A stretch of 64,000 bases of DNA from Pseudomonas sp. DY-1 (GTDB lineage: Bacteria; Pseudomonadota; Gammaproteobacteria; Pseudomonadales; Pseudomonadaceae). Within the stretch, counting starts at the first letter, position 1. Each line of letters opens with the position of its first letter. Below are positions 34,963 to 43,740 of the stretch, piece by piece. The stretch spans positions 1,364,001-1,428,000 of the forward strand of contig NZ_CP032616.1 in the NCBI RefSeq assembly GCF_003626975.1, written 5' to 3'. A program made the translations under genes and the position numbers. A model generated the notes under the pieces. The model searched no databases. It had not been told where the DNA came from and saw nothing but the letters and a program-made list of their open reading frames with translations.

Positions 34963-35763
34963 TCAACCGCCGAGCGCCTCGACAGCCAGCCGCGCCACAC
35001 GCATGTCGGACTCTGCAGATTCGGCATCGCCGTCCTCCAGAAACCAGGCTGCTGAGAGCCCCGCATAGGCCAGCACCCAGCGCAACAGCCGCTGCCGGCC
35101 CAGGCTTGACGCCTCGGCGATTACCTCGATCTGGCGAGCGAAGCGTGCAGGCTGTACGACGGTGGCCAGCTCGGGGTTGCAGATCAGGTTCGCGTAGTCG
35201 TAGCCGCGATCACCGATGACCCGCTTCGGATCGATGGCCAGCCAACCACGCTCACCGAAATCGAGCACGTTCTCGTGATGGATATCGCCGTGCAGCACCA
35301 CCACATCACGCTGTGAACCCAGCAGTTCACGGGCAACGCCGGCCGCTTCGCCGAACAGCCCGCCCTGTCGCCGCGCTGCCGGCCACAGTGAGCGGAACCA
35401 CTCTTCCAAAGTGACCAGCTCCGGTGCGGAAGCGGGTCTTGGCGCATGTAGTCGCGCGATGGTCGCGCAAGCAATGCGACTGGCCTCGTCGTCACAACCG
35501 CCCAGGGCCATGCGCATCAACGATCCGGGGCCGGTGGCCCGCTCCATCAACAGGGCATCGCTCTCGAGCCGATATACCCGCGCCGCGCCGTCGCCATCCC
35601 ACCAGCGCATCACCTGTGCGCCGACTTTTTCTTCGCTGTCCCGCGCGACTTTCAGCATCGCCGGCAATCCATCAAAGCGCACGGGTAACAGGTCGCTGCC
35701 GGGCGTATGGATGGGTTCGCCGTCGGGAGTCAGGTTCCATTCAGTCAGGTATGGCTCGAACAC
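34963..35763 (-). CDS. APH(6)-like aminoglycoside/streptomycin phosphotransferase family protein
   Basis: 266 aa from the GTG at 35763, which follows AAGGAG and gives the family-like start VFEPYLTEWNLTPDGEP; a TTG at 35817 would add 18 residues. Kinase motifs are VLHGDIHHENVL (catalytic loop) and AIDPKRVIGDRGYDYAN (metal-binding Asp), as in StrB/APH(6). It may phosphorylate streptomycin-like or other hydroxylated substrates; many chromosomal homologues have no known resistance role. It is divergent from aroQ. Confidence 0.85.
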   Translation of the reverse strand: MFEPYLTEWNLTPDGEPIHTPGSDLLPVRFDGLPAMLKVARDSEEKVGAQVMRWWDGDGAARVYRLESDALLMERATGPGSLMRMALGGCDDEASRIACATIARLHAPRPASAPELVTLEEWFRSLWPAARRQGGLFGEAAGVARELLGSQRDVVVLHGDIHHENVLDFGERGWLAIDPKRVIGDRGYDYANLICNPELATVVQPARFARQIEVIAEASSLGRQRLLRWVLAYAGLSAAWFLEDGDAESAESDMRVARLAVEALGG

Positions 35764-35880
35764 GGCCTTGTGCTCCTTGCAGGTGGTCGTAAGTTCCAGC
35801 GCTTCAGGCTGGGACAAAGAGAGTAGCCGTATTCCCGTCCGATAACCGCACGAAACACGCTACGGAAAATTGACGGAATT

Positions 35881-35893
35881 AACTGGTTAGTAC
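35881..35893. promoter_or_regulatory. Shared operator-like motif A upstream of aroQ
   Basis: On the minus strand it reads GTACTAACCAGTT. Nearly the same element is found at 45856-45870 (GTACGAACCAGTTAG) and 51595-51609 (GTACGGAATGGTTAG). The core TAAC-N2-GTTA is palindromic. It lies 65 bp upstream of the aroQ start and is a candidate site for a regulator shared by the hydroaromatic units. Confidence 0.5.
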
Positions 35894-35957
35894 ATTTTCA
35901 TTTGCATCTTTCCCCGGCTCGCTGCCGGGCCAGAACAACAATGGAGATACCGCTGTA

Positions 35958-36401
35958 ATGACCCGCACTGTCCTGGTTCTCAACGGCCCGAACCTCAACA
36001 TGCTCGGTACCCGTGAGCCCGCCACCTACGGCCATGAAACCCTCGCCGACATCGCCGCCCAGTGCAGCCGCACGGCAGCCGGGCTGGGTTTCGAGGTGGA
36101 CTTCCGCCAGACCAACCACGAAGGCGAACTGATCGACTGGATCCACCAGTCTCGGGGCCGTTGCGCCGGCATCGTCATCAATCCCGCAGCCTGGACCCAC
36201 ACCTCGGTCGCCCTGCGCGATGCCCTGGTGGCCAGCGAACTGCCGGTGATCGAGGTACACCTCTCCAACGTGCACAAGCGCGAGGAGTTCCGTCACCACT
36301 CCTTCGTTTCCGCCATCGCCGTCGGTGTGATCTGCGGTCTCGGCAGCCAGGGATACTCCCTGGCACTCCAGCACTTCGGCCAACTGTTCTCCAAGGGTTG
36401 A
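35958..36401 (+). CDS. aroQ: Type II 3-dehydroquinate dehydratase
   Basis: 147 aa, complete. Active-site features are [18 protein letters not shown] (Arg and the essential Tyr), [10 protein letters not shown] (Asn) and [20 protein letters not shown] (His and the loop ending in Arg/His-Ser). It reversibly dehydrates 3-dehydroquinate to 3-dehydroshikimate. Its place beside a shikimate/quinate dehydrogenase and upstream of quiC and pca genes argues for a catabolic role (quiB-type) rather than aromatic amino acid synthesis. GGAGA site before the ATG. Confidence 0.95.
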   Translation: MTRTVLVLNGPNLNMLGTREPATYGHETLADIAAQCSRTAAGLGFEVDFRQTNHEGELIDWIHQSRGRCAGIVINPAAWTHTSVALRDALVASELPVIEVHLSNVHKREEFRHHSFVSAIAVGVICGLGSQGYSLALQHFGQLFSKG

Positions 36402-36406
36402 GCATC

Positions 36407-37264
36407 ATGTCCCAGCACAATCAATCGGTCCTCGCCGGCCTCATCGGCGCAGGTATCCAGGCCTCCCGCACCCCAGCCATGCACGAGCATGAAGGCGACG
36501 CCCAGGGCATCCGCTACCTGTATCGCCTGATCGACCTGGATCAGCTAAAACTGGACATCAGCGCCCTCCCCGACCTGCTCGATGCCGCCCAGCGCATGGG
36601 CTACACCGGCCTGAACATTACCTTCCCCTGCAAACAGGCGATCATCCCCCTGCTGGATGAGCTCTCTCCCGAGGCCGCGGGTATCGGCGCGGTGAACACC
36701 GTGGTCCTGAAGGATGGCAAGCGTGTCGGCCACAACACCGACTGCCTGGGATTCGGCGAAGGTTTCCGCCGTGGCCTGCCGGATGTGGCGCGCCGCCAAG
36801 TGGTACAGATGGGCGCGGGTGGTGCGGGTTCCGCGGTGGCTCATGCCCTGCTTGCCGAAGGTGTCGAACGCCTGACCCTGTTCGAGGTGGACGTCGTCCG
36901 TGGCCAGGCCCTGGTCGACAGCCTCAACCAGCATTTCGGCGCCGGCCGCGCGGCCCTCGGCACGGACCTGGCCAATGCCATGGCCGAGGCAGACGGCCTG
37001 GTCAACACCACCCCCATCGGCATGGCCAAGCTGCCGGGCACCCCGGTTCCGGCAGAACTGCTGCGCCCCGAGCTGTGGGTAGCGGAGATCATCTATTTCC
37101 CGCTGGAAACCGAATTGCTGCGCGATGCCCGCGCCATCGGTTGCCGCACCCTGGATGGCGGCACCATGGCGGTATTCCAGGCCGTAAAAGCCTTCGAGCT
37201 TATTAGCGGCCGTGGCGCGGATGCCGACCGGATGATGGCGCACTTCGCCAGCATGAACGCCTGA
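36407..37264 (+). CDS. Shikimate/quinate dehydrogenase (QsuD-like)
   Basis: 285 aa from the ATG at 36407, five bases after aroQ. AroE fold: GAGIQASRTPAMHEHEGDAQ (substrate pocket; the SRTP form is that of Corynebacterium QsuD rather than the SxS form of biosynthetic AroE), GLNITFPCKQ (catalytic Lys), GHNTDCLGFGEG (catalytic Asp) and the NAD(P) loop QMGAGGAGSAVAHAL. It oxidises shikimate and/or quinate to the 3-dehydro acids in the cytoplasm. Together with AroQ it opens the hydroaromatic route. Confidence 0.92.
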   Translation: MSQHNQSVLAGLIGAGIQASRTPAMHEHEGDAQGIRYLYRLIDLDQLKLDISALPDLLDAAQRMGYTGLNITFPCKQAIIPLLDELSPEAAGIGAVNTVVLKDGKRVGHNTDCLGFGEGFRRGLPDVARRQVVQMGAGGAGSAVAHALLAEGVERLTLFEVDVVRGQALVDSLNQHFGAGRAALGTDLANAMAEADGLVNTTPIGMAKLPGTPVPAELLRPELWVAEIIYFPLETELLRDARAIGCRTLDGGTMAVFQAVKAFELISGRGADADRMMAHFASMNA

Positions 37265-37275
37265 TCCATCCTCCT

Positions 37276-37403
37276 GTAGGGTGCGCACGGTGCACCCTAC
37301 GAACTCAACCCTCCACCGCCCTGGTGGTGGGCGTGAACAGCGATATCCATGTCGTCTGTTCTCTGTGGGAGCGAATTCACTCGCGAATGAACTCGCCCCC
37401 ACA
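37276..37403. repeat. Two intergenic palindromes
   Basis: GTAGGGTGC...GCACCCTAC (37276-37300) and a REP-type pair TGTGGGAGCGAATTCACTCG / CGAATGAACTCGCCCCCACA (37364-37403) lie between the converging dehydrogenase and IclR genes. They probably also act as transcript ends. Confidence 0.65.
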
Positions 37404-37416
37404 ACGCCCGTAATCT

Positions 37417-38193
37417 TCAATCCAGCACTGGCTTCAGCAGTGCCTGCGCCTCGTACAGAGGTGTCAGATATCGCTGGCGCATCTCGTCGCCACTCATGCG
37501 TGACGCGTGGGTGGTAATGGTGAGGCTGGCCTTCAGCTCACCCTTGCGATTGGTCAGCGGCACCCCCAGCACGCACATACCCGCCTCGTACTCCTGGTCC
37601 ACCACGGCGTAGCCCTGGGCAGCGACTTTGCTCAGCTCCGCCTTGAGCTCGTCCATACCGGTACGGGTGAAGGGCGTCAGTTGGCGCAGCGCGACTCGTG
37701 CGAAGTACGCCTCCAGTTCCCCTGCAGAAAACGATGCCAGCCAGATACGCCCGCTTGCCGTGCAGTACATGGGCATGCGCGATCCGGGACGAATCGACAG
37801 GGAGGCGATGTGGCTGTACCGGCTCCGGACGATATGCACGATATCGTCGCCATCGCGCAGCCCCACGGAAACGTGCTCCTGAGTAGTCCGTGCCACCTGT
37901 TCGACGATAGGCCGCAGCATGCGCGGCAGCTGCGCTGAATCCACATAGGCCTGGCCTACGCGCAGGGCCTTGGCGGTCAACCAATAATGGCGACCATCGG
38001 TTTCGGCGAAGCCGTCATGCACCAGAGTCAGCAGGAAACGCCGCGCGGCGCTGGAAGTCAGCCCGGACATTGCCGCCGCTTCCGGCACACTGAGACGCGG
38101 ATGATCGGCACTGAACAGCTGCATCAGCGCCAGGCCCTTCTGCAGCCCGGCGATCAGGTCCCGCTGGTGTATGACCGGCACCTTCATGCCCAC
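37417..38193 (-). CDS. IclR family transcriptional regulator
   Basis: 258 aa. N-terminal winged helix RDLIAGLQKGLALMQLFSAD, then VPEAAAMSGLTSSAARRFLLTLVHDGF, is followed by the effector domain with GRIWLASFSAGELEAYF and DQEYEAGMCVLGVPL (PcaR/PobR/CatR-like branch). It is divergent from the aroE-like gene at 38429, with a perfect palindrome between them, and is likely the regulator of the aroE2-FAD-NIPSNAP-FAD operon. Start ATG GGC ATG: either ATG is possible. Confidence 0.9.
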   Translation of the reverse strand: MGMKVPVIHQRDLIAGLQKGLALMQLFSADHPRLSVPEAAAMSGLTSSAARRFLLTLVHDGFAETDGRHYWLTAKALRVGQAYVDSAQLPRMLRPIVEQVARTTQEHVSVGLRDGDDIVHIVRSRYSHIASLSIRPGSRMPMYCTASGRIWLASFSAGELEAYFARVALRQLTPFTRTGMDELKAELSKVAAQGYAVVDQEYEAGMCVLGVPLTNRKGELKASLTITTHASRMSGDEMRQRYLTPLYEAQALLKPVLD

Positions 38194-38219
38194 TCTCCTG
38201 TCCGCTTGATATGCCTTTG

Positions 38220-38284
38220 CGCAGGGTGCGCCGTGCGCACCGTAACCCCGCTTGGAAGCTGCAGTGCGCGCAGCGCACCCTGCA
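38220..38284. repeat. Intergenic inverted repeat
   Basis: GCAGGGTGCGCCGTGCGCAC on the left and GTGCGCGCAGCGCACCCTGC on the right form an inverted pair in the iclR leader. Confidence 0.55.
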
Positions 38285-38320
38285 AGGAAACCAGTCAGCT
38301 GATTTCGCCTGTCGGCGCGA

Positions 38321-38343
38321 TTATCGCAGCGTCACTGCGATAA
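38321..38343. promoter_or_regulatory. Candidate IclR operator
   Basis: Perfect palindrome TTATCGCAG-CGTCA-CTGCGATAA between the divergent IclR and aroE-like genes, 128 bp from the former and 86 bp from the latter. The 9-bp arms and short spacer fit an IclR dimer-pair site. Confidence 0.65.
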
Positions 38344-38428
38344 ACAACCGAAACGCCCTTCTGTTTCATTGGCCGCTCCCTGGGCGCTGGCAATACTGCC
38401 GGCACAACAACAAGCCCAGGAGATCAGC

Positions 38429-39238
38429 ATGATTCGTGGTTCGACCGAACTGGTGGCCATCATCGGCAGCCCCATCGCTCAAGTGAAATCGCCGGAAAAC
38501 TTCAACGCCTGGTTCACCGAGAACGACCAGGACCTGGCGATGATCGCCGTAGATATGACGGAGCAGAACCTGGCCGCTTTCATCCAGTCCCTGCGTGGCT
38601 GGAAGAACCTGCGAGGTTGCGTCGTCACCGTGCCTTATAAACAGGTCCTGGCCAGTCAACTCGACCAGCTCAGCCCTCGTGCGGCTGCCCTGGGCTCGGT
38701 AAACGTGATCCGTCGCGAAGCCGATGGGCGCCTGCTGGGCGACAACGTCGATGGCGAAGGCTTTCTCAAGGCCGCTCGCGCCCACGGTTTCCAGCCAGCC
38801 GGGCAACGCGTTCTGGTAGTGGGCTCCGGTGGTGTCGGCGCCGCCATCGCCTACTCGTTGTGCGAAGGAAGCGTGCGCCAACTGGTGATCGCCGACCTCG
38901 ACCAACCCCGCGCTGAGGCGCTGGCAAAGCACTTGCGCGATGCGTTTCCGCAAATCGTGATCGGCAACCGCTACGACAACCTTGAAGCCTTCGACCTGGT
39001 GGCCAATGCCACGCCCGTGGGCATGGGCGGCACCGGCGAAATGCCCCTGCCCGGCATGTTGCTGGAAACCCTATCCCCTACCGCCCTGGTGGCGGATGTG
39101 GTGACCAGCCCGGTGGTTACACCGCTGCTGGAGCTGGCCCGCAGGCTCGGCTGCCGAATCCAGACCGGCCCGGAAATGGCGCGCGCGCAAATGGGCAACC
39201 TGGGCGCGCACATGGGCGTGATGCCCCAGGACGCCTGA
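38429..39238 (+). CDS. Shikimate dehydrogenase-like protein (second AroE paralogue)
   Basis: 269 aa from the ATG at 38429 with an AGGAG site. AroE fold: IGSPIAQVKSPENFNAWF, VVTVPYKQ (Lys), GDNVDGEGF (Asp), Rossmann loop VVGSGGVGAAIAYSL, and a C-terminal RRLGCRIQTGPEMARAQMGN. It is clearly different from the QsuD-like protein at 36407, especially in the substrate loop (KSPENF). It belongs to the AroE-like group often annotated ThiF/SDH-like whose substrates are not all shikimate. First gene of a four-gene operon with two FAD enzymes; it probably oxidises a hydroxylated alicyclic acid. Confidence 0.88.
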   Translation: MIRGSTELVAIIGSPIAQVKSPENFNAWFTENDQDLAMIAVDMTEQNLAAFIQSLRGWKNLRGCVVTVPYKQVLASQLDQLSPRAAALGSVNVIRREADGRLLGDNVDGEGFLKAARAHGFQPAGQRVLVVGSGGVGAAIAYSLCEGSVRQLVIADLDQPRAEALAKHLRDAFPQIVIGNRYDNLEAFDLVANATPVGMGGTGEMPLPGMLLETLSPTALVADVVTSPVVTPLLELARRLGCRIQTGPEMARAQMGNLGAHMGVMPQDA

Positions 39239-39248
39239 GGAGGCCGCC

Positions 39249-40967
39249 ATGAACACTGCCGTGAAAACTCCTCCCGCCGAGAATCTGGCGGGCACCTGGG
39301 ACCTGGTGGTGCTGGGCAGCGGCGCAGCTGCCTTTGCAGCGGCAACGACTGCAGCCTGCAAGGGACTCAGCGTGCTGATGCTGGAAAAGACGCCCCAGTT
39401 CGGCGGCACCTCGGCCATTTCCGGTGGCGCCGTATGGATCTTCGACAGCGACCAGGCCCGCGCTGCGGGAGTGCAAGACAGCGCCGCGGCCATTCGGACC
39501 TACCTGAAGCAGACCATCGGAAGCGGCTATCGGCCGGAACTGGTGGACGCCTTCATCAGCCACGGCCGCGAAGCACTGCGTTTTCTTGAGCACAACACCG
39601 AACTGGCCTACGCCCTGCGCCCCTTCTCGCCGGACTACTACCCGCTGGAAGACGGCGCTACGGACCGTGGACGCGCCCTGGAAATGGTGGAGTACGACGG
39701 CCGCCGCCTGGGAGCGCACTTCAAGGACCTGCGTCGCCCGCCGGAAGGCATGTTGCTGTTCGGTGGCATGATGGTGAACCGCATCGATATCCAGCACTTC
39801 CTCAGTTTCCGCCGTTCGCCCCGATCCCTCTGGCATTGCCTGAAGTTGCTGGCCCGCTACGGCCTGGACAGACTCGGTCATGACCGTGGCACCCGCTTGA
39901 CCGTAGGCAACGCGATGATCGCGCGGCTGGCCACCACGGCCTTCGAAAAGGGCGTGGAGCTCTGGCTGCGAAGCAGCGCCGAGTCGCTGGTGATCGAATC
40001 AGGCCGGGTGGTTGGCGTTCGTCTGCTCAAGGATGGCCGTCCGGTCGAAGTACGCTCCCGAGGCGGCGTGGTCTGCGCCATGGGAGGCTTCGCAGCCGGT
40101 GAACTGGCCGCCCGCTTTCGCCCGGCAACCGGCACCGAGCACCTGAGCATGTCCCCAGCCGGCAACGACGGCGCGGCGCTTCGTCTGGGAGAACAGGTGA
40201 ATGCCGCTACCGGCGCGGACATGGCCTCCAGCTTCTTCTGGGCACCGGTATCGCGGTTGCGCCGGCCGAACGGTGAGCTGGAGCGGTTCCCACACCTGGT
40301 CACCGACCGCGCCAAGCCCGGGATCATCGCGGTGAACGACAAGGGGCAGCGCTTCACCAACGAAGCGGACTCCTACCACAGCTTCGTCCAGGCCATGCAC
40401 CAGGAAGGCCTGGCGACCTGCTGGCTGATCTGCGATTCACAGGCCATGAGCCGCTACGGCATGGGCCTGGCCCGACCGAGTCCGGTGAACAACGGCGCCC
40501 TGGAGAAAGCCGGCTACCTGTTCCGGGCCGACTCGCCTGAAGCCCTTGCCCGCTCAATCGGCGTCGACCCGCAGGGCTTGGCCGCGACACTCGCGCGGTA
40601 CAACGAGGACGCCCGCACCGGCCAGGATCGTCAGTTCGGCAAGGGTGCCAGCAGCTACAACCAGTCCCTCGGCGACCCGCACCACGCGCCCAACCCCTGC
40701 CTGGCGCCGCTGACCCGCGCGCCCTGGTACGCCGTGCGCGTGCATACCGGCGACCTCGGTTCGGCGCGCGGTCTGGTCACCGACGCCAACGCCAATGTGC
40801 TGAACCATCAGGGCAACCCCATCGCAGGCCTCTACGCCGCCGGTAACGACATGAACTCGATCATGGACGGCACCTACCCGGGCCCCGGCATCACCCTCGG
40901 CCCGGGCCTGACCTTCGGCTACCTCGCCGCCCGCCATATCGCCGAACACCTGAAATCCACAGTCTGA
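39249..40967 (+). CDS. FAD-dependent oxidoreductase, 3-ketosteroid dehydrogenase-like (no. 1)
   Basis: 572 aa. The N-terminal FAD motif VVLGSGAAAFAAATTAACKG is followed by FGGTSAISGGAVWI, the RFTNEADSYHSFVQAM segment, and the C-terminal YPGPGITLGPGLTFGYLAARHIA. In 3-ketosteroid delta-1-dehydrogenases the corresponding YPGPG carries a catalytic Tyr and the Gly that helps bind the keto group. It would desaturate a 3- or 4-oxo ring next to a carbonyl. Ten bases after the aroE-like gene with GAGGAGG. A steroid substrate is unlikely here; an oxo-cyclohexane carboxylate is more plausible (inference). Confidence 0.88.
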   Translation: MNTAVKTPPAENLAGTWDLVVLGSGAAAFAAATTAACKGLSVLMLEKTPQFGGTSAISGGAVWIFDSDQARAAGVQDSAAAIRTYLKQTIGSGYRPELVDAFISHGREALRFLEHNTELAYALRPFSPDYYPLEDGATDRGRALEMVEYDGRRLGAHFKDLRRPPEGMLLFGGMMVNRIDIQHFLSFRRSPRSLWHCLKLLARYGLDRLGHDRGTRLTVGNAMIARLATTAFEKGVELWLRSSAESLVIESGRVVGVRLLKDGRPVEVRSRGGVVCAMGGFAAGELAARFRPATGTEHLSMSPAGNDGAALRLGEQVNAATGADMASSFFWAPVSRLRRPNGELERFPHLVTDRAKPGIIAVNDKGQRFTNEADSYHSFVQAMHQEGLATCWLICDSQAMSRYGMGLARPSPVNNGALEKAGYLFRADSPEALARSIGVDPQGLAATLARYNEDARTGQDRQFGKGASSYNQSLGDPHHAPNPCLAPLTRAPWYAVRVHTGDLGSARGLVTDANANVLNHQGNPIAGLYAAGNDMNSIMDGTYPGPGITLGPGLTFGYLAARHIAEHLKSTV

Positions 40968-40977
40968 GGACAACGCC

Positions 40978-41298
40978 ATGTACTACGAACTGCGTACCTA
41001 CACCATCAAACCCACCAAGCTGGCCGACTGGCTGGCGCTCTACCGCAGCCATTGCCTGGAACTGCAGACCGAGCATCTGGGCAAATTGGTCGGCTTCTTC
41101 ACCACCGAGTTCGGCGAAGCCAACCAGGTGGTGCACATCTGGGCCTACGAGAGCCTGGACGAGCGTATCGAGCGCCGGGCGAAGATGGCCGCCGACCCGC
41201 GCTGGGCCGAGTTCGGCAGACTGAACAAGGAGCTGGATGCCGTGGTGCATCTGGACTCGCGCCTGATGCGCCCCACCGGTTTTTCGCCGCTGCAATGA
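40978..41298 (+). CDS. NIPSNAP family protein (second copy)
   Basis: 106 aa, dimeric alpha/beta-barrel family: MYYELRTYTIKPTKLADWL, FFTTEFGEANQVVHIWAYES, ending LMRPTGFSPLQ. It is paralogous to the protein at 5071-5385. It is sandwiched between two FAD dehydrogenases and overlaps the second by 4 bp, so it must be made in step with them. A catalytic role (for example isomerisation or release of an unstable product) or a chaperone-like role is possible; none is proven. Confidence 0.87.
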   Translation: MYYELRTYTIKPTKLADWLALYRSHCLELQTEHLGKLVGFFTTEFGEANQVVHIWAYESLDERIERRAKMAADPRWAEFGRLNKELDAVVHLDSRLMRPTGFSPLQ

Positions 41299-43034
41299 AC
41301 ACCATGACCGAACGCCACTGCGATGTGCTGGTGATCGGCTCCGGCGCCTCGGGACTCGCGGCGGCGGTTACCGCCGCCCATCATGGACTGGACGTGCTGG
41401 TGGCAGAGAAGACCCACCAGTTTGGGGGCACCAGCGCCTGGTCCGGGGGCTGGTTGTGGATTCCATGCAACCCATTGGCCAAGGCAGAAGGCGCGGACGA
41501 CAGCGCGCAGGCCGTCGAAAGCTACCTGCGTGCGGAACTGGGCAGCGAAGAACTGGACGAACGCCAGCTGGCATTTCTCCAGCACGGCCCGGAGATGGTC
41601 GAGTTCTTCCAACGCAGTACCCAGGTCCAGTTCTATTCCGGCAGCCGCATGCCGGACATGCACGATTCCCCCGGCGCGGTGCGCGGTGGCCGCTCCCTCT
41701 GCGCCCTGCCCTATGACGGTCGCCTACTGGGCCCGTGGCTGGATGCACTGCGTCCACCACTGGACCTGATCAGCCCGGGCGGCATGGGCATCGCGGGCGG
41801 CGCGGACCTTGCGCACTTCCTCAACGCCGGCCGCTCTCCGCGTTCCGCCCTCTATGTCGCCGGTCGGCTATTCCGGCATTGGCGCGATTGCCTGCTGCAC
41901 GGCCGGGGGCTGCATCTGGTCAATGGCAACGCCCTGGTGGCGCGCCTGCTACGCAGCGCCCTCGACCTGGGCGTCCACCTGGAAACAGGGGCTGCCGCCA
42001 TGCGCCTGCTGTGGGCTGGGCAACGGGTCGCTGGAGCGGAGCTGGAACTGGAGGGGCGCCGGGTGAACGTGATGGCGCGTCGAGGCGTGGTACTGGCGTG
42101 CGGTGGTTTTCCTCACGACCGCCAGCGTATCGGCCGGCTGTTTGGCCACGAGCACCTGTCCGCCGCACCGGCAACCAATACCGGCGATGGCCTGCGTCTG
42201 GGTGAAAGCATGGGTGCCCGGGCCACAGACCAACTGGCCAGCCCGGCTGCCTGGACGCCAGTGTCGCGTGTACCACGCAAGGACGGCAGCATCAGTGGCT
42301 TCCCGCACCTGATGGAGCGGGCCAAACCGGGCTTCATCGCCGTTCGCAATGATGGCCGGCGCTTCACCAACGAAGCCGACTCCTACCACGACTTCATGAA
42401 CGCTTTGTTCCGCGCAACGCCAGCCGGAGAAGAACCTGCGGCATGGTTGATTTGCGACCAGCGCGCGCAGCGCCGTTACGGTATCGGCTGCGCTCGGCCT
42501 TTCCCCTTCCCCATCGGCCACCATGTGCGCAGCGGCTACCTGAAGAAGGCCGCCAGCCTCATCGAACTGGCGAAGCTCTGCGGCATCGACGGGGAACAAC
42601 TGCAAGCGACGGTGGCAGCATTCAATGCCAACGCCGCTCACGGGGTGGACCCGGAATTCCAACGCGGCGCCTCCGCCTACAACCAGGCCCAGGGTGAACC
42701 GCTGCATGGGCCCAACCCATCATTGGGCGCGCTGGAGAAAGGTCCGTTCCATGCCGTGAAGCTGGTGCCCGGTAGTCTCGGCACCTTCGCCGGCCTGCTC
42801 ACCGATGCCTCGGCGCGGGCGCTGGACGACCAGGGATCGATCATCCCCGGTCTCTATGCGGTGGGTAACGACATGGCAAGCGTGATGGGCGGGCATTATC
42901 CCAGCGGTGGAATCACCCTGGGGCCGGGAATGACCTTCGGCTACCTGGCGGGACTTTCCCTCGCGGGAGAGCCGGTCACGCCTGCAGGTAGCGCAGAACC
43001 GACTCGCAGATCATCTCCTTGTGCCGCGCCTTGA
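41295..43034 (+). CDS. FAD-dependent oxidoreductase, ketosteroid dehydrogenase-like (no. 2)
   Basis: 579 aa from the ATG at 41295 (ATGA overlap with NIPSNAP). FAD motif VLVIGSGASGLAAAVTAAHH, FGGTSAWSGGWLWIP, RFTNEADSYHDFMNAL and C-terminal HYPSGGITLGPGMTFGYLAG. It has YPSGG where enzyme no. 1 has YPGPG, and in this it matches no. 3 (53497-55215). It probably carries out a second desaturation of the same pathway. Its 3' end overlaps the convergent TetR gene by 59 bp. Confidence 0.87.
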   Translation: MNTMTERHCDVLVIGSGASGLAAAVTAAHHGLDVLVAEKTHQFGGTSAWSGGWLWIPCNPLAKAEGADDSAQAVESYLRAELGSEELDERQLAFLQHGPEMVEFFQRSTQVQFYSGSRMPDMHDSPGAVRGGRSLCALPYDGRLLGPWLDALRPPLDLISPGGMGIAGGADLAHFLNAGRSPRSALYVAGRLFRHWRDCLLHGRGLHLVNGNALVARLLRSALDLGVHLETGAAAMRLLWAGQRVAGAELELEGRRVNVMARRGVVLACGGFPHDRQRIGRLFGHEHLSAAPATNTGDGLRLGESMGARATDQLASPAAWTPVSRVPRKDGSISGFPHLMERAKPGFIAVRNDGRRFTNEADSYHDFMNALFRATPAGEEPAAWLICDQRAQRRYGIGCARPFPFPIGHHVRSGYLKKAASLIELAKLCGIDGEQLQATVAAFNANAAHGVDPEFQRGASAYNQAQGEPLHGPNPSLGALEKGPFHAVKLVPGSLGTFAGLLTDASARALDDQGSIIPGLYAVGNDMASVMGGHYPSGGITLGPGMTFGYLAGLSLAGEPVTPAGSAEPTRRSSPCAAP

Positions 43035-43644
43035 CCTCGTCGTCCGCCAGCTCGATCTGGAAGATCTGGCCGAAGGTGTTGCGGTTGGAGACCCGGTAGA
43101 AGCAGAAGGAACTGATCAGCAGATGCAGGTCCAGGGGCTGGATGCCAGGACGGAACAGCCCTTCGGCCTGGCCGCGCTGAAGGATTTCACCCATGGCGTC
43201 GAGGATGTTGGTGCTCATGGAGCGAATGGCGTTGGACTGTTTGACGTACTCGCCGTAGTGGATGTTCTCGATGGAAACGATGCGGACGAAATCGACATTG
43301 CGGTCGTGGTGGTCGAAGGTGAACTCCACCAGCCGGCGGATAGCCTCGCGCGGTTCGAGCTCGGCCAGGTGAAGCTTGCCTTCAGTGCGACGGATGTCGC
43401 CGTAGAGCTTCTCCAGTACCTCGACATAGAGCTGCTCCTTGCTGCCGAAGTAGTAGTAGATCATCCGTTTGGAGGTGTGCATGCGCTCGGCAATGGCGTC
43501 GACCCGAGCGCCGGAAAGGCCCTGTTGGACGAACTCGGCGATGGCCGCCTGGAGGATGTTCTCGCGGGTTTTCTCCGGGTTGTTCTTGCGCCCTTTGCGA
43601 GGGGCCTCTACGGGCAGTTCTGGGAGTTCGGCAGTTGTTGTCAT
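42976..43644 (-). CDS. TetR family transcriptional regulator
   Basis: 222 aa. HTH: KTRENILQAAIAEFVQQGLS, then VDAIAERMHTSKRMIYYYFGSKEQLYVEVLE. The C-terminal ligand domain (FTFDHHDRNVDFVRIVSIENIHYGEYVKQS) resembles the PA0243-type TetR next to quiC in pseudomonads. It starts 96 bp upstream of the end of quiC on the same strand (so downstream of quiC) and could bind motif A at 35881, 45856 and 51595. Confidence 0.9.
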   Translation of the reverse strand: MTTTAELPELPVEAPRKGRKNNPEKTRENILQAAIAEFVQQGLSGARVDAIAERMHTSKRMIYYYFGSKEQLYVEVLEKLYGDIRRTEGKLHLAELEPREAIRRLVEFTFDHHDRNVDFVRIVSIENIHYGEYVKQSNAIRSMSTNILDAMGEILQRGQAEGLFRPGIQPLDLHLLISSFCFYRVSNRNTFGQIFQIELADDEVKARHKEMICESVLRYLQA

Positions 43645-43740
43645 CTTGGGCTCACGGCCAGCGGAAACTGGGTGGATTATGGGCTTGGCAGCTGCCGTAA
43701 GGAAGCCTGGTGCCTAGCTCGCACCAGGCTTGCGTGCGGT

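Noticed and set aside
34963..35763. Acquired streptomycin resistance gene
   Set aside because: The kinase motifs fit APH(6), but there is no mobile context and chromosomal homologues are common; resistance was not claimed.
39249..40967. True 3-ketosteroid delta-1-dehydrogenase
   Set aside because: Motifs fit the family, but no other steroid-degradation genes are present; the context is hydroaromatic acids, so a steroid role was not called.
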